Notes: a model not told the origin generated them from the sequence alone. Numbered from the stretch's first letter, positions 32,509 through 41,267 are shown. The stretch: DNA of 45,824 nucleotides from Pseudomonas trivialis (GCF_001439805.1 NZ_JYLK01000025.1:1-45824); one strand, 5' to 3'. Translations and numbers: made by a program.

Positions 32509-33764
32509 ATATTGCGGTGGAGCATATCGCGACCGATCAGCCGCCGGATGAGGCCAAGGCCCGCGACCTGGATTACGGCTGGCAGAGCGGCAACCAGGTG
32601 GAGTTGCTGGAGAACGGCGAGGCGTACTTCCCCAGGGTCTTCGATGCCATGCGCGCGGCGCAGCGGGAGATCCTGCTGGAGACGTTTATTCTGTTCGAAG
32701 ACAAGGTCGGCCATGAGCTGCAAGGCATTCTGATCGAGGCGGCCCAACGTGGCGTAAAAGTGGTGGTCAGCCTGGATGGCTTCGGCTGTGGCGAGCTGAG
32801 CGCGGCGTTTCTTGCAGCACTGGCGGACGCGGGGGTGATGGTGCAGATGTTCGACCCGGCGTCCAAGACCCTGGGCATTCGCACCAACTGGTTTCGCCGC
32901 CTGCACCGCAAGATTGTGGTGGTGGACGCCGAGGTCGCGTTTATTGGCGGGATCAATTTTTCGGCCGACCACCTGGGCGACTTCGGCCCCGAGGCCAAGC
33001 AGGATTATTCGGTGCAGGTGACCGGCCCGGCGGTGGCCGATCTGCATCACTTTGCCCTGGCGCAAAGCGGTCGTCAGGTGCGCACGCGGCGTGGTTGGCG
33101 TCGTCGCCAACAAAGACCGTCGCCATGGGCCACCGACAGCGGTGAGGGCTTGGTTCGCCTGATCTATCGCGACAACCTGCAGCATCGCGACGACATCGAA
33201 GAAGCGTATATCTACGCCCTGAGCAAGGCGAAAAAACGCGCGGTGATCGCCAACGCGTATTTCTTCCCCGGTTACCGTTTGCTGCGCGAAATTCGCAATG
33301 CGGCACGGCGCGGCGTGCAGGTGCAGTTGATCATGCAGGGCCAGCCCGATGTGCTGCTGGCCAAACTGGCGGCGCGCATGCTCTACGACTACCTGCTCAA
33401 GGACGGCGTGGTGATCCACGAATACTGCCAACGCCCGCTGCACGGCAAGGTGGCGCTGGTGGACGACGACTGGAGCACGGTGGGGTCGAGCAACCTCGAC
33501 CCGTTGAGCCTGGCGCTGAACCTGGAGGCCAACGTGCTGATTCGCGACCGCGCGTTCAATCAGCAGCTGTACGACAGCCTGGAAACCCTCAGCAAGAACC
33601 ACTGCCAGGTCATCCCGCCAAAGCACAAGCCGCGCCTGTGGCTGTGGCGCTTGACCGTCGGCTTCTTGGTGTTCCATGTAATGCGCCACTTCCCGGCGCT
33701 GACCGGCTGGCTGCCGGCGCACAAACCCCGCTTGAAACCTTTCGAGAGCCAGGCCCATGACTGA
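32505..33764 (+). CDS. clsB: Cardiolipin synthase B
   Basis: The 419-residue protein has two HKD motifs: HRKIVVVDAEVAFIGG (His134 to Asp141) and HGKVALVDDDWSTVGS (His313), each followed by the usual GG/GSSN element. The length matches E. coli ClsB (413), which joins phosphatidylglycerol units, or can use phosphatidylethanolamine, to make cardiolipin. The N-terminus QSGNQVELLENGEAYFPRVF is typical of ClsB. It overlaps both ybhP and ybhN. The C-terminal 40 residues hold a hydrophobic stretch (LWRLTVGFLVFHVM) that may anchor it. Confidence 0.94.
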   Translation: MNIAVEHIATDQPPDEAKARDLDYGWQSGNQVELLENGEAYFPRVFDAMRAAQREILLETFILFEDKVGHELQGILIEAAQRGVKVVVSLDGFGCGELSAAFLAALADAGVMVQMFDPASKTLGIRTNWFRRLHRKIVVVDAEVAFIGGINFSADHLGDFGPEAKQDYSVQVTGPAVADLHHFALAQSGRQVRTRRGWRRRQQRPSPWATDSGEGLVRLIYRDNLQHRDDIEEAYIYALSKAKKRAVIANAYFFPGYRLLREIRNAARRGVQVQLIMQGQPDVLLAKLAARMLYDYLLKDGVVIHEYCQRPLHGKVALVDDDWSTVGSSNLDPLSLALNLEANVLIRDRAFNQQLYDSLETLSKNHCQVIPPKHKPRLWLWRLTVGFLVFHVMRHFPALTGWLPAHKPRLKPFESQAHD

Positions 33765-34710
33765 GAACACCGGCTCACGCTTCAAGCGCTGGAAGAAGCC
33801 GCTGACCATCGCCTTCTTCCTGCTGCTGATTGTGCTGTTCACGATGCTCGCGCGACGGATCGACTGGAGCGAAGTGATCCAGACCCTGGGCGATTTCAAA
33901 TTGCGCACGCTGCTGATCGCAGCCGGGCTGACCCTGTGCAGTTTCCTGGTGTACGCGTGCTTCGACCTGATTGGCCGCACCTACATCGGCCAGCCATTGC
34001 GCTGGAAGCAGATCTTGCCGGTGGGTTTTATCAGTTACGCGTTCAACCTGAACCTGAGTGCGTGGGTGGGTGGGATCGCCATGCGATATCGGCTTTATTC
34101 GCGGCTGGGGGTGAGCACCGGCAATATCGCCAAGATCCTCGGGCTGAGCCTGGCGACCAACTGGTTCGGCTACATGGCCCTGGCCGGGGTGGTGTTCAGC
34201 AGCGGGCTGGTGACCATGCCGCCGGGGTGGAAGGTCAGCACGGCGGCTTTGCAGGGGATTGGCGCGCTGCTGGTACTGGCCAGCCTGGGCTACCTGGCGG
34301 CCTGCCAGTTTTCGAAAAAACGCGCGTGGTCGATTCGCGGTATCGAGATCAACTTGCCCTCATTGCGCATGGCGTGCCTGCAATTGGCGCTGGGCGCGTT
34401 GAACTGGTCGCTGATGGCGGCGGTGATCTTCACCCTGCTGCCCGCCAAGCTGGATTACCCGCTGGTGCTGGGGGTGTTGCTGATCAGCGCGATTGCCGGG
34501 GTGGTGACCCATATCCCGGCCGGGCTTGGGGTGCTCGAAGCGGTATTTATCGGGCTGTTGCAGCATGAAGTGTCGCGGGGCAGTTTGCTGGCGGGGCTGA
34601 TTGCCTATCGGGCGATTTATTTTATTTGCCCGTTGCTGATTGCGTTGGTGATGTACCTGGGGGTGGAGGCAAAGGCCAAGGCGTTGCGGGTGAAGAAGAC
34701 ACCGGCTTGA
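33757..34710 (+). CDS. ybhN: YbhN-like lysylphosphatidylglycerol synthase transmembrane-domain protein
   Basis: The 317-residue protein has about eight membrane segments (LTIAFFLLLIVLFTMLA; LLIAAGLTLCSFLVYACF; and others) and the LPG_synthase_TM pattern with FNLNLSAWVGGIAMRYRLYS and THIPAGLGVLEAVFIGLLQH. It lacks the aminoacyl-transferase domain of MprF, so it probably moves lipids rather than modifies them. Its ATG overlaps clsB by eight bases. The same pairing exists in E. coli. Ends 24 bases before a REP doublet. Confidence 0.9.
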   Translation: MTENTGSRFKRWKKPLTIAFFLLLIVLFTMLARRIDWSEVIQTLGDFKLRTLLIAAGLTLCSFLVYACFDLIGRTYIGQPLRWKQILPVGFISYAFNLNLSAWVGGIAMRYRLYSRLGVSTGNIAKILGLSLATNWFGYMALAGVVFSSGLVTMPPGWKVSTAALQGIGALLVLASLGYLAACQFSKKRAWSIRGIEINLPSLRMACLQLALGALNWSLMAAVIFTLLPAKLDYPLVLGVLLISAIAGVVTHIPAGLGVLEAVFIGLLQHEVSRGSLLAGLIAYRAIYFICPLLIALVMYLGVEAKAKALRVKKTPA

Positions 34711-34734
34711 TTATTGAGTGATTGATATACCGCT

Positions 34735-34800
34735 ATCGGGAGCAAGCCCCCTCCCACACGTTGAATGCATGCCAAATGTGAGAGGGGGCTTGCTCCCGAT
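34735..34800. repeat. REP doublet after ybhN
   Basis: ATCGGGAGCAAGCCCCCTCC (34735-34754, to 34758) faces TGTGAGAGGGGGCTTGCTCC (34777-34796, to 34800), with an 18-base spacer. The order is the same as after lhr. It lies between the convergent ybhN and hydrolase genes. Confidence 0.9.
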
Positions 34801-34805
34801 GGCGG

Positions 34806-35561
34806 TTATCGAGCCTGGATGATGCTCAACCGTTCACCCACGACCATCTCGGTGATCCAATCCACCAGGATCGAGGTGTACGCCTGCTGAGACACCGGGT
34901 CGCTCAACGAATGGTCGGCGCCATCGATGATGCGGTGCGTCAGGGAATGGGTCTGCTGGCACGCCGCGCGGTAACTCATGATGGTGGCATGGGGCACGTG
35001 GTCGTCGGTTTCCGACTCGACGATCAGCACATCGCCCGTAAATGCCGAACAGGCGTGCAAGGCGCGGTTGGTATCGGCCCGCACCAGGGTGCTGCGGTAA
35101 TCCATCAGGTCCATCTTGTCCAGATCACGCTTGGGTTTGAGCCATTCTTCATCGCGATACAGCGCTGGCACGCGCAACGCCAGCCAGCGCACCGGGCGCA
35201 ATGAGGTGAGGATCGCCGCCAGGTAGCCGCCATAGCTGGTGCCCACCACCGCCACAGCCGAGGTGTCGATGGCCGGGTGGGCAAGCAGGCGATCGTAGGC
35301 CGCCAGCAGGTCGCGCAGGTTGTCTTCGCGGGTGACGCGGGCCAGCGGAATGCCTGCGCCGGCGTGGCCGCGCAGATCGAAGGTCAGGCACACACAGCCC
35401 AGGCCTGCGATGCCTTTGGCGCGTTCCAGGTCGCGTTCCTGACTGCCGCCCCAGCCATGCACGAACAGTACGCCGGGGACTTTGGATTTGGGACTGAGAA
35501 ATGTCCCGCTCATGTGTTCGTCGTCTATCTCGATTGCAATGCTTTCACTTCTAGCCGTCAT
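34806..35561 (-). CDS. Alpha/beta hydrolase
   Basis: The 251-residue cytoplasmic protein has the alpha/beta-hydrolase marks: oxyanion region VLFVHGWGGSQERD, DLRGHAGAG, nucleophile elbow VVGTSYGGYLAA (Ser109), acid in IVESETDDHVPH, and His in IDGADHSLSD. It resembles the dienelactone-hydrolase/peptidase-like group. Its substrate is unknown. The start overlaps the end of the DUF3182 gene by 11 bases, so the two are probably made together. Confidence 0.88.
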   Translation of the reverse strand: MTARSESIAIEIDDEHMSGTFLSPKSKVPGVLFVHGWGGSQERDLERAKGIAGLGCVCLTFDLRGHAGAGIPLARVTREDNLRDLLAAYDRLLAHPAIDTSAVAVVGTSYGGYLAAILTSLRPVRWLALRVPALYRDEEWLKPKRDLDKMDLMDYRSTLVRADTNRALHACSAFTGDVLIVESETDDHVPHATIMSYRAACQQTHSLTHRIIDGADHSLSDPVSQQAYTSILVDWITEMVVGERLSIIQAR

Positions 35562-36660
35562 AAGATTTAACCGTTACGTACTTGAGAAGAAAGTCGCTGT
35601 TTTCAGCCGGGCCGCGATACACCTCAATGGCCTCTGCCGGGAGTGATTGGTCCTCGTAGGTTTCCACCGATGACACGCGAATGGCCTGCAGGCTCGGTTG
35701 GTTGATGAAGCTTTGCAGCGCCGCGACTTCCGCGCTGCTGGCCCCGCCCATGCGCCACGACTGTTCGAGCACGCCACTGCGGCGTTGACCGTCGCTGTCC
35801 AGGCCCTGGGCGATGTCGTAGTTGCGTCGCGAAGCATAGAAACCAGGGTAGGCCTCATCGGCGGCGCTGTCGAAAACCTGGGCCTGTTCGATGGCCTCGC
35901 GCACGTCGATGGGCAGGCCGAGGGCGAGCAGGTCGTCGTAGTCGCCGGGCACCACGATCAGGTCGGAGCCGCCGTACACCTCGTCACCGTTTGCGTCGTG
36001 CGTGAGATATTGCTCGCCGCAGTAGCTGAATACATGGTCGCCGATAAAGCTCTGGCCCACGCTATGGGTGATCACCTCGTGCAGGTCCTGTTCAAGCACC
36101 GCGCCATCGCTGAATAGCTGCTCCGCGCCGTCGCGTTTGAGCAGCGCGTCAAATTCATCCAGGCTGCGAATGACCTGCTGGCCGCGTCCGGCGCAGGCGT
36201 GCACCGGTTTCAAGCGGATCGGCCCGCTGTAGAGCAGGCGTTCGGCGGCGGCGCGGGCGTCTTGCACGGCGAATACACTGAGGCCATCGAGCACAACGGG
36301 CCTGACAAGCTCGCAGAACAACGGCGACCAACCCTGCGGCGCGGTTGCATCGGGCCCGAGCAGGCCATGGCTGATGGCTTTGGTGCAGATGAAGTCGTGC
36401 TCGACATAGCCACCCCACAGGTCTTCGGGGCCATGGATATTGAGCGCGCGGGCCTGGCCCGCCCCCACCAGCGTCTGCGTGGGGAGCACGTACAGGTCGC
36501 GCCCGGCATGGGCCTGCGGATCGTAACTGCCGCCGAACTTGAGGCCCAGTATCTGCGCCAGCCAACGGGCCAGTGCAAGGTTGGTTTCCACTTCGTGCTG
36601 CGGCGCGCCTACTCGTGTGGAGTGAGCGACCACCAGTTTATTGCGTTGAGTCGCGCTCAT
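35551..36660 (-). CDS. DUF3182 family protein, ATP-grasp-like
   Basis: The 369-residue protein fits DUF3182. The N-terminal part (KLVVAHSTRV; LYVLPTQTL) is followed by ATP-grasp-like features: IRLKPVHACAGRGQQVIRSL (Lys and Gly-rich loop near residue 150), a hinge-like VLEQDLHEV, and late acidic residues (DLIVVPGDYDDL; EAYPGFYASRRNYDIAQG). ATP-grasp enzymes join a carboxylate to an amine or thiol through an acyl-phosphate. The reaction here is unknown. Coupled to the downstream hydrolase. GGGGG before the ATG at 36660 is the ribosome site. Confidence 0.85.
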   Translation of the reverse strand: MSATQRNKLVVAHSTRVGAPQHEVETNLALARWLAQILGLKFGGSYDPQAHAGRDLYVLPTQTLVGAGQARALNIHGPEDLWGGYVEHDFICTKAISHGLLGPDATAPQGWSPLFCELVRPVVLDGLSVFAVQDARAAAERLLYSGPIRLKPVHACAGRGQQVIRSLDEFDALLKRDGAEQLFSDGAVLEQDLHEVITHSVGQSFIGDHVFSYCGEQYLTHDANGDEVYGGSDLIVVPGDYDDLLALGLPIDVREAIEQAQVFDSAADEAYPGFYASRRNYDIAQGLDSDGQRRSGVLEQSWRMGGASSAEVAALQSFINQPSLQAIRVSSVETYEDQSLPAEAIEVYRGPAENSDFLLKYVTVKSYDG

Positions 36661-36921
36661 GCGGCCCCCTTGCTTCCTGCAGGTATGTAAGCAGGAGGTT
36701 GCAGGGATCAGGCCAAGACGCCGTTGAGGCGCCGGGTTTTAAAATCAATCAGTTGCCGAATGCGCGATAGCATTTGGCCTGTTTTATTTTGCACGACGCC
36801 CCGTGCAGGCCGTGGTGTTCTGCACGACTCACCGCGACACGGGGTGCGCTAATCCGGTGGGCACAGGGTCAGGGGGCCAGCTAAGATAACCGGCTGCTCA
36901 ACTCATCACGAGGCAATACCC
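36661..36921. other. Divergent intergenic region without a gene
   Basis: These 261 bases separate the DUF3182 gene (minus) from the cysteine hydrolase gene (plus). I see no credible reading frame. A small stem CGCC-GTTGA-GGCG followed by CCGGGTTTT lies at 36720-36741 and could be a weak terminator or chance. Confidence 0.4.
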
Positions 36922-37485
36922 ATGGCCAAGCAAGCGCTCATCCTGATCGATATCCAGAACGACTACTTCCCCCAGGGCAAATGGCCGCTCGCCGACGTGG
37001 AAGCGGCGGCGGACAAGGCAGCGCAGGTGCTGCAGGCGTTTCGTCAGGCGGGGGACGCCGTGATTCATGTGCGCCATGAGTTCACTGCCGAGGATGCGCC
37101 CTTTTTCACCCCAGGCTCGGAAGGCGCGCAATTGCACGCCAAGGCTCTCAATGAGGGCAGCGAGCCGGTAGTGCTCAAACATTTCGTGAATGCGTTTCGC
37201 GAAACCCATCTTCGCGCCCTGCTGGAGCAACGCAGCATCACCGACGTAGTGGTGGTCGGCAGCATGAGCCATATGTGCATCGACGCGGTGGTACGCGCGG
37301 CGGCGGACCTGGGCTACAAGGTCACGGTGATACACGATGCCTGCGCCACGCGGGATCTTGAATTCAATGGCAAGGTCATTCCGGCGGCGCAGGTGCATGA
37401 CGCATACATGGCGGCGCTGGCGTTCGGTTATGCGAGCGTGGTGTCGGCGGATGAGTACCTGAAGGCGCAGACGGCGGCCGTGTGA
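36922..37485 (+). CDS. Isochorismatase-family cysteine hydrolase
   Basis: The 187-residue protein has the Asp-Lys-Cys triad of this family: LILIDIQNDY (Asp10), PVVLKHFVNAF (Lys86) and VVGSMSHMCIDA (Cys119), with the cis-peptide SMSHMC. This suggests an amidase or nicotinamidase-like enzyme rather than true isochorismatase, which lacks the Cys. Substrate unknown. It is monocistronic, converging on tam with 15 bases between stops. Confidence 0.9.
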   Translation: MAKQALILIDIQNDYFPQGKWPLADVEAAADKAAQVLQAFRQAGDAVIHVRHEFTAEDAPFFTPGSEGAQLHAKALNEGSEPVVLKHFVNAFRETHLRALLEQRSITDVVVVGSMSHMCIDAVVRAAADLGYKVTVIHDACATRDLEFNGKVIPAAQVHDAYMAALAFGYASVVSADEYLKAQTAAV

Positions 37486-37500
37486 CCGCCCTGTGAAGCA

Positions 37501-38262
37501 TCAGCGAGTCGCAATGATGAACAGGCGCGGAAATGGCAACAACACGGTGCCGTCACTCAGGGCCGGGTACGCCTGGGAAATCCGCGTGTGGTATTCCCGC
37601 AGGAACGCGGCCTTTTCGTCATCGCTCAACGGCGCGAGAAACGGCCGCAACGCCGACCCCTTGAACCATTCCACCACCGCCGCGTGGTCGGCCAGCGGAT
37701 GCAGGTAGGTGGTGCGCCACACATCCACGGTGCTGCAATGCTGGCTCAGCCACTCGTAGTAGTCGCTCGCGGTGTGACGTGGATTGTGCCTGACCGCGCC
37801 GATCTTGGCCGACCATGGCCCCTGTGCCGCCACGTCGCGGGCCAGTTGGTGGGCAGGCTCGGCGAGGTTATCCGGCGTTTGCACCGCCAGCGTGCCGCCC
37901 GGCGTCAGGTGACTGACCAGATGCGGGTAGAGCCTGGCGTGGTCGGGCAGCCATTGCAGCGAAGCGTTGGCGAGAATCACATCGAACTGCCGTGCCGGGT
38001 TCCAGACGCCGATATCCGCCAGTTCGAAGTCAAGGGCGGGCAGACGCTGGCGCGCGTCGAGCAACATGTCCTCGGAGCTGTCCATGCCGATGACTTGTGC
38101 CTGTGGATAGCGCTCGGCCAATACCTGCGTTGAGTTACCGGGGCCGCAGCCCAGGTCGACGGCGGTGTGCACGGCGCGATTGGGGATGGCCGCGACCAGG
38201 TCGCGCACGGGTCGGGTACGTTGTTGCTCGAACAGCGTGTATTGCTTGGCAGACCAGGTCAT
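37501..38262 (-). CDS. tam: Trans-aconitate 2-methyltransferase
   Basis: The 253-residue protein starts MTWSAKQYTLFEQQRTRP, typical of Tam, with the SAM site AVDLGCGPGNSTQVLAERYP, VIGMDSSEDMLLDARQRLP, and DVILANASLQWLPDH. It methylates trans-aconitate, which otherwise inhibits aconitase. Length matches E. coli Tam (252). The chemoreceptor terminator is 22 bases upstream, so the gene has its own expression signals in a very short space or depends on read-through. Confidence 0.93.
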   Translation of the reverse strand: MTWSAKQYTLFEQQRTRPVRDLVAAIPNRAVHTAVDLGCGPGNSTQVLAERYPQAQVIGMDSSEDMLLDARQRLPALDFELADIGVWNPARQFDVILANASLQWLPDHARLYPHLVSHLTPGGTLAVQTPDNLAEPAHQLARDVAAQGPWSAKIGAVRHNPRHTASDYYEWLSQHCSTVDVWRTTYLHPLADHAAVVEWFKGSALRPFLAPLSDDEKAAFLREYHTRISQAYPALSDGTVLLPFPRLFIIATR

Positions 38263-38283
38263 CGCGGTGTCCTTTCTTTATCC

Positions 38284-38322
38284 AATAAAAAACCCCGGTC
38301 AGTCTGCCAGAACTGCCGGGGT
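38284..38322 (-). terminator. Terminator of the chemoreceptor gene
   Basis: On the minus strand CCCCGG (38316-38321) pairs with CCGGGG (38293-38298) around an inner CAGT/ACTG stem, followed by TTTTTTATT (38284-38292). It lies 24 bases after the chemoreceptor stop and just ahead of tam. Confidence 0.8.
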
Positions 38323-38345
38323 GATTGTCGGGTGGATGACCTGCC

Positions 38346-40370
38346 CTACAGTTTGAAGCGCGAAACCACGGTACGCAGCTCCCCCGCCAGCAACGACAGC
38401 TCCTGCGCCGTCGCAGCGTTGTCTTCGATACCTTCCATCAACGTGATACTGCCGTTGCGAATTTCGGTCACGTTGCGGTTGATGTCTTCGGACACGGCGT
38501 GTTGCTGCACCGCCGCGCTGGCGATCTGAGTGTTCATGCCGACGATCTGATCAACGCCATCATTGATTGCATCCAGGCTGGTCGAGGCTTGTTGAGCGGA
38601 CTCGAGACAGGCCTGCGCGCGCAATTTGCCTGACTTCATCTGCTCCACGGCCGAGGATGTCGCCAGTTGCAGCGCCTGGATAATGGTGCGGATTTCTTCG
38701 GTTGAGTTCTGCGTGCGCGAGGCGAGCGTTCGGACCTCGTCCGCCACCACCGCAAAGCCACGGCCCTGCTCGCCGGCACGGGCAGCCTCGATGGCCGCGT
38801 TCAACGCCAGCAGATTGGTTTGATCGGCGATGTTGCGGATCACTTCAATGACCCCGCCGATCTGCTGGCTGTGCTGGGCCAGCGCGGAGACTTTCTGCGC
38901 ACTGCGTTCCACTTCTTCGGCCAGGGCTTCGATGGTGGCGCGGGTTTCCTGCATCTTCGCAAGGCCTGCGATCGAGGACTGACTGGCATGCTCCGCCGCA
39001 TGGGCGGCGCCCTCGGTGTTCTGCGCCACATCGGCAACGCTGGCGGTCATCTCATTGATGGCCGTGGCGACTTGCTCGGTTTCGCTTTGCTGCACATTCA
39101 TCGAGCGTTTAGCCAGATCGATGGACACTCCCATGCGCGTGGCCGCCTCGGACACCGATTGCGAACTGCGCTCAACCTGCGCCAGCGATACGCTGAAGGC
39201 CTGCACCATCGCGTTCAGGGCGTTGCCCACGTCGGCCATTTCGTCGTTGCCGCGTACCGGAATGCGCGTGCTCAGGTCGCCCTGGGCAATCAGTTGCGTG
39301 GCGCTCAACACATCGTTGAGGGTGCGACGCATGGCGCTGTAGATGCCGCTGAAGGCGTACACCAGCAACAGGCCAAGCCCGGCCAGCATGCCGAGGATGA
39401 GCAGGCGCTCTGCGCCTTTTTCCTGGACACGGCGTTCCAGCGTCTTCAGCAGTGCGTCTTGCAGCGCGTCCTGTGCCTTGTACAACTCGGCGACAACCGC
39501 GTTGCCCTTGGCCGGCAGATTTTGCACGCCGCTGATGGTGTCGGTGGTGGAGCCGATCACCAGGTCAAGATCGGCGCGAAAACCATCCAGGCTTGCGAAG
39601 GCGCTGGTGATGGGTGCCTGAATGCTGTCGGCCAGGGCCGGTTCGCGACGACGCAGAAGGTCAAGGCTCTGCTGGAGTTCCTTATGGATCATCAACTCGT
39701 TTTTTAGCATCGCCCTGATCACCCCGCGCGCGCCCGCGCTCAACACTTGCCCGTCATGCAGCCCACTGGCCAGACCGCGTAGTTGGCCGACGATATTGAT
39801 CTGACGCGGCAGCCGCAGGGTGCTCTGATCGATCATGAAGAGCGAGGCGTAGTCTTCATCGAGCACCATGCCCGAGGTGGCCGATACGTAGTAGACGAAA
39901 TTCAAGGTTTCGGTGAGCTGGTCATTCCATTCGTCGAACACTGCGCTCTGATTGGCGTCGCCCTTGGCCAGTTCAATCAAGCGCTGCGCCCCGGCACGCA
40001 GACGCTGCACACGGTCACCGGTTTCGAGCTGGGCGTTGAACTGTCGGTCGGTAGCGGCCAGCTTCGAAAAAGCGTCTTCCAGCTTTGCCTGGTTGGCGGA
40101 AAGATCGGTCTGAGCGCTCTTGTCACCGCTGAGCAGACGGTTGGTGAGTGCACGTTGCAACATCGACAGGCGCATCACGGGGGTCACGTCCAACAGATAG
40201 CGTTGACCCTCTTGTTCGGAGCGAATGACGTCGAGGCTGTCGTTGATCTGGTGGACGACACGCGTGCCAAGCAGCACCAGAGGAATCAGCACGATGATTG
40301 CCAGCACGCCGAATTTGGTGGGAAAGCGTAAGCGGCTGGCCAGGTGTACGGCAGGAGCAAGGATATTCAT
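38346..40370 (-). CDS. Methyl-accepting chemotaxis protein
   Basis: The 674-residue protein has a first membrane segment near residue 20-40 (FGVLAIIVLIPLVLLGTRVV), a large periplasmic sensing domain of about 280 helical residues, a second segment (LLILGMLAGLGLLLVYAFSG), a HAMP domain (LIAQGDLSTRIPVRGNDEM), and a cytoplasmic signalling hairpin with the conserved tip (VIRNIADQTNLLALNAAIEA, RGFAVVADEVRTLA). The sensing domain resembles none I can name and no binding motif is visible. It reports to CheA/CheW; no che genes are nearby. It ends without a CheR-tether pentapeptide. Confidence 0.93.
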   Translation of the reverse strand: MNILAPAVHLASRLRFPTKFGVLAIIVLIPLVLLGTRVVHQINDSLDVIRSEQEGQRYLLDVTPVMRLSMLQRALTNRLLSGDKSAQTDLSANQAKLEDAFSKLAATDRQFNAQLETGDRVQRLRAGAQRLIELAKGDANQSAVFDEWNDQLTETLNFVYYVSATSGMVLDEDYASLFMIDQSTLRLPRQINIVGQLRGLASGLHDGQVLSAGARGVIRAMLKNELMIHKELQQSLDLLRRREPALADSIQAPITSAFASLDGFRADLDLVIGSTTDTISGVQNLPAKGNAVVAELYKAQDALQDALLKTLERRVQEKGAERLLILGMLAGLGLLLVYAFSGIYSAMRRTLNDVLSATQLIAQGDLSTRIPVRGNDEMADVGNALNAMVQAFSVSLAQVERSSQSVSEAATRMGVSIDLAKRSMNVQQSETEQVATAINEMTASVADVAQNTEGAAHAAEHASQSSIAGLAKMQETRATIEALAEEVERSAQKVSALAQHSQQIGGVIEVIRNIADQTNLLALNAAIEAARAGEQGRGFAVVADEVRTLASRTQNSTEEIRTIIQALQLATSSAVEQMKSGKLRAQACLESAQQASTSLDAINDGVDQIVGMNTQIASAAVQQHAVSEDINRNVTEIRNGSITLMEGIEDNAATAQELSLLAGELRTVVSRFKL

Positions 40371-40673
40371 TCAGTTCTCACAGCCCGAATTGGGACAGTT
40401 TGTGGATAGTTTTTTGGTGAGAATTGTCCGTCTTCTCTCAAATGCCTGGCTCTGTCTGGCACATTTGGCTAATCACGCGTCGCATGTAACGAATCGTTTC
40501 ATACACGGTGTCGGCGTTGAGATTGAGAACTTTAAGATAAGTTGTACACTTTATTATTTTTGTACAGCTTTGGAGCACTTCACGCGTAGCGATGTCGTGT
40601 TGATATCACTGCCGGTGTGACGACTGGAGAGCTGGATGGGGCGAGCGTTGCGACTGTTTATTAGCCGCCCATG
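40371..40673. other. Intergenic region upstream of the chemoreceptor
   Basis: About 300 bases with no convincing gene. The part around 40533-40580 is AT-rich and has TTGTACA twice (40542-40548 and 40560-40566) as an 18-base-spaced direct repeat, itself containing the palindrome TGTACA. It may be a regulator site and promoter for the chemoreceptor. No sigma-28 or sigma-54 promoter is evident. Confidence 0.4.
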
Positions 40674-40711
40674 AAAAACGCCCCTGGGATTTTTCAATCC
40701 GCAGGGGCGTT
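40674..40711 (-). terminator. Terminator of the yajR-ssb operon
   Basis: On the minus strand AACGCCCCTG (40702-40711) pairs with CAGGGGCGTT (40677-40686), with an inner GGAT/ATCC, and runs into TTTTTCAT. It lies 41 bases after the ssb stop. Confidence 0.88.
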
Positions 40712-40751
40712 GGTGATCAGCCTGAGCGCTGGGTGGTAGCGCGGGTGTTGG

Positions 40752-41267
40752 TCAGAACGGAATATCGTCATCAAAGCTGTCGAAATCCGGAGCCGGCTGT
40801 GGCGCGGCCTGTTGGGGCGCTGGACGCGACTCACGCTGTGGCTGCTGGCTTGGCTGTGGACGCGACTGTTGGGGGCGCGGTGCCGAGTTGGACATGCCGC
40901 CCTGGCCCTGTTGGTCGCCCTGTGGACGGCCGCCCAGCAGTTGCATGGTGCCTTGCATGTCGACCACGATTTCGGTGGTGTAACGCTTGATACCGTCCTT
41001 TTCCCACTCGCGGGTCTGCAGTTTGCCTTCGATGTAGACCTGCGAACCCTTGCGCAGGTATTCACCGGCGATCTCGGCGACCTTGCCGAACATCGACACG
41101 CGGTGCCATTCGGTTTTCTCGACCTTCTGACCGGTCTGCTTGTCGGTCCACTGTTCGCTGGTCGCCAGACTCAGGTTGGTCACGGCGTTACCGTTAGGCA
41201 GGTAGCGAACTTCGGGATCCTGGCCGCATGTACCGACCAATATGACTTTGTTAACCCCACGGGCCAT
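40752..41267 (-). CDS. ssb: Single-stranded DNA-binding protein
   Basis: The 171-residue protein has the OB-fold (ARGVNKVILVGTCGQDPEVR; SQVYIEGKLQTREWEKDGIK) at residues 1-110, a Gln/Pro/Gly-rich linker, and the acidic tip DFDSFDDDIPF that binds partner proteins such as RecO, RecG and polymerase chi. It protects and coordinates single-stranded DNA in replication and repair. AGGAG before the ATG at 41267. It starts nine bases after the MFS gene, so the two form an operon, ended by a strong terminator. Confidence 0.97.
   Translation of the reverse strand: MARGVNKVILVGTCGQDPEVRYLPNGNAVTNLSLATSEQWTDKQTGQKVEKTEWHRVSMFGKVAEIAGEYLRKGSQVYIEGKLQTREWEKDGIKRYTTEIVVDMQGTMQLLGGRPQGDQQGQGGMSNSAPRPQQSRPQPSQQPQRESRPAPQQAAPQPAPDFDSFDDDIPF

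Noticed and set aside
40456..40470. TGGCACATTTGGCTA as a sigma-54 promoter
   Set aside because: The GG and GC elements are eight bases apart instead of ten, and the TTGC element is missing.
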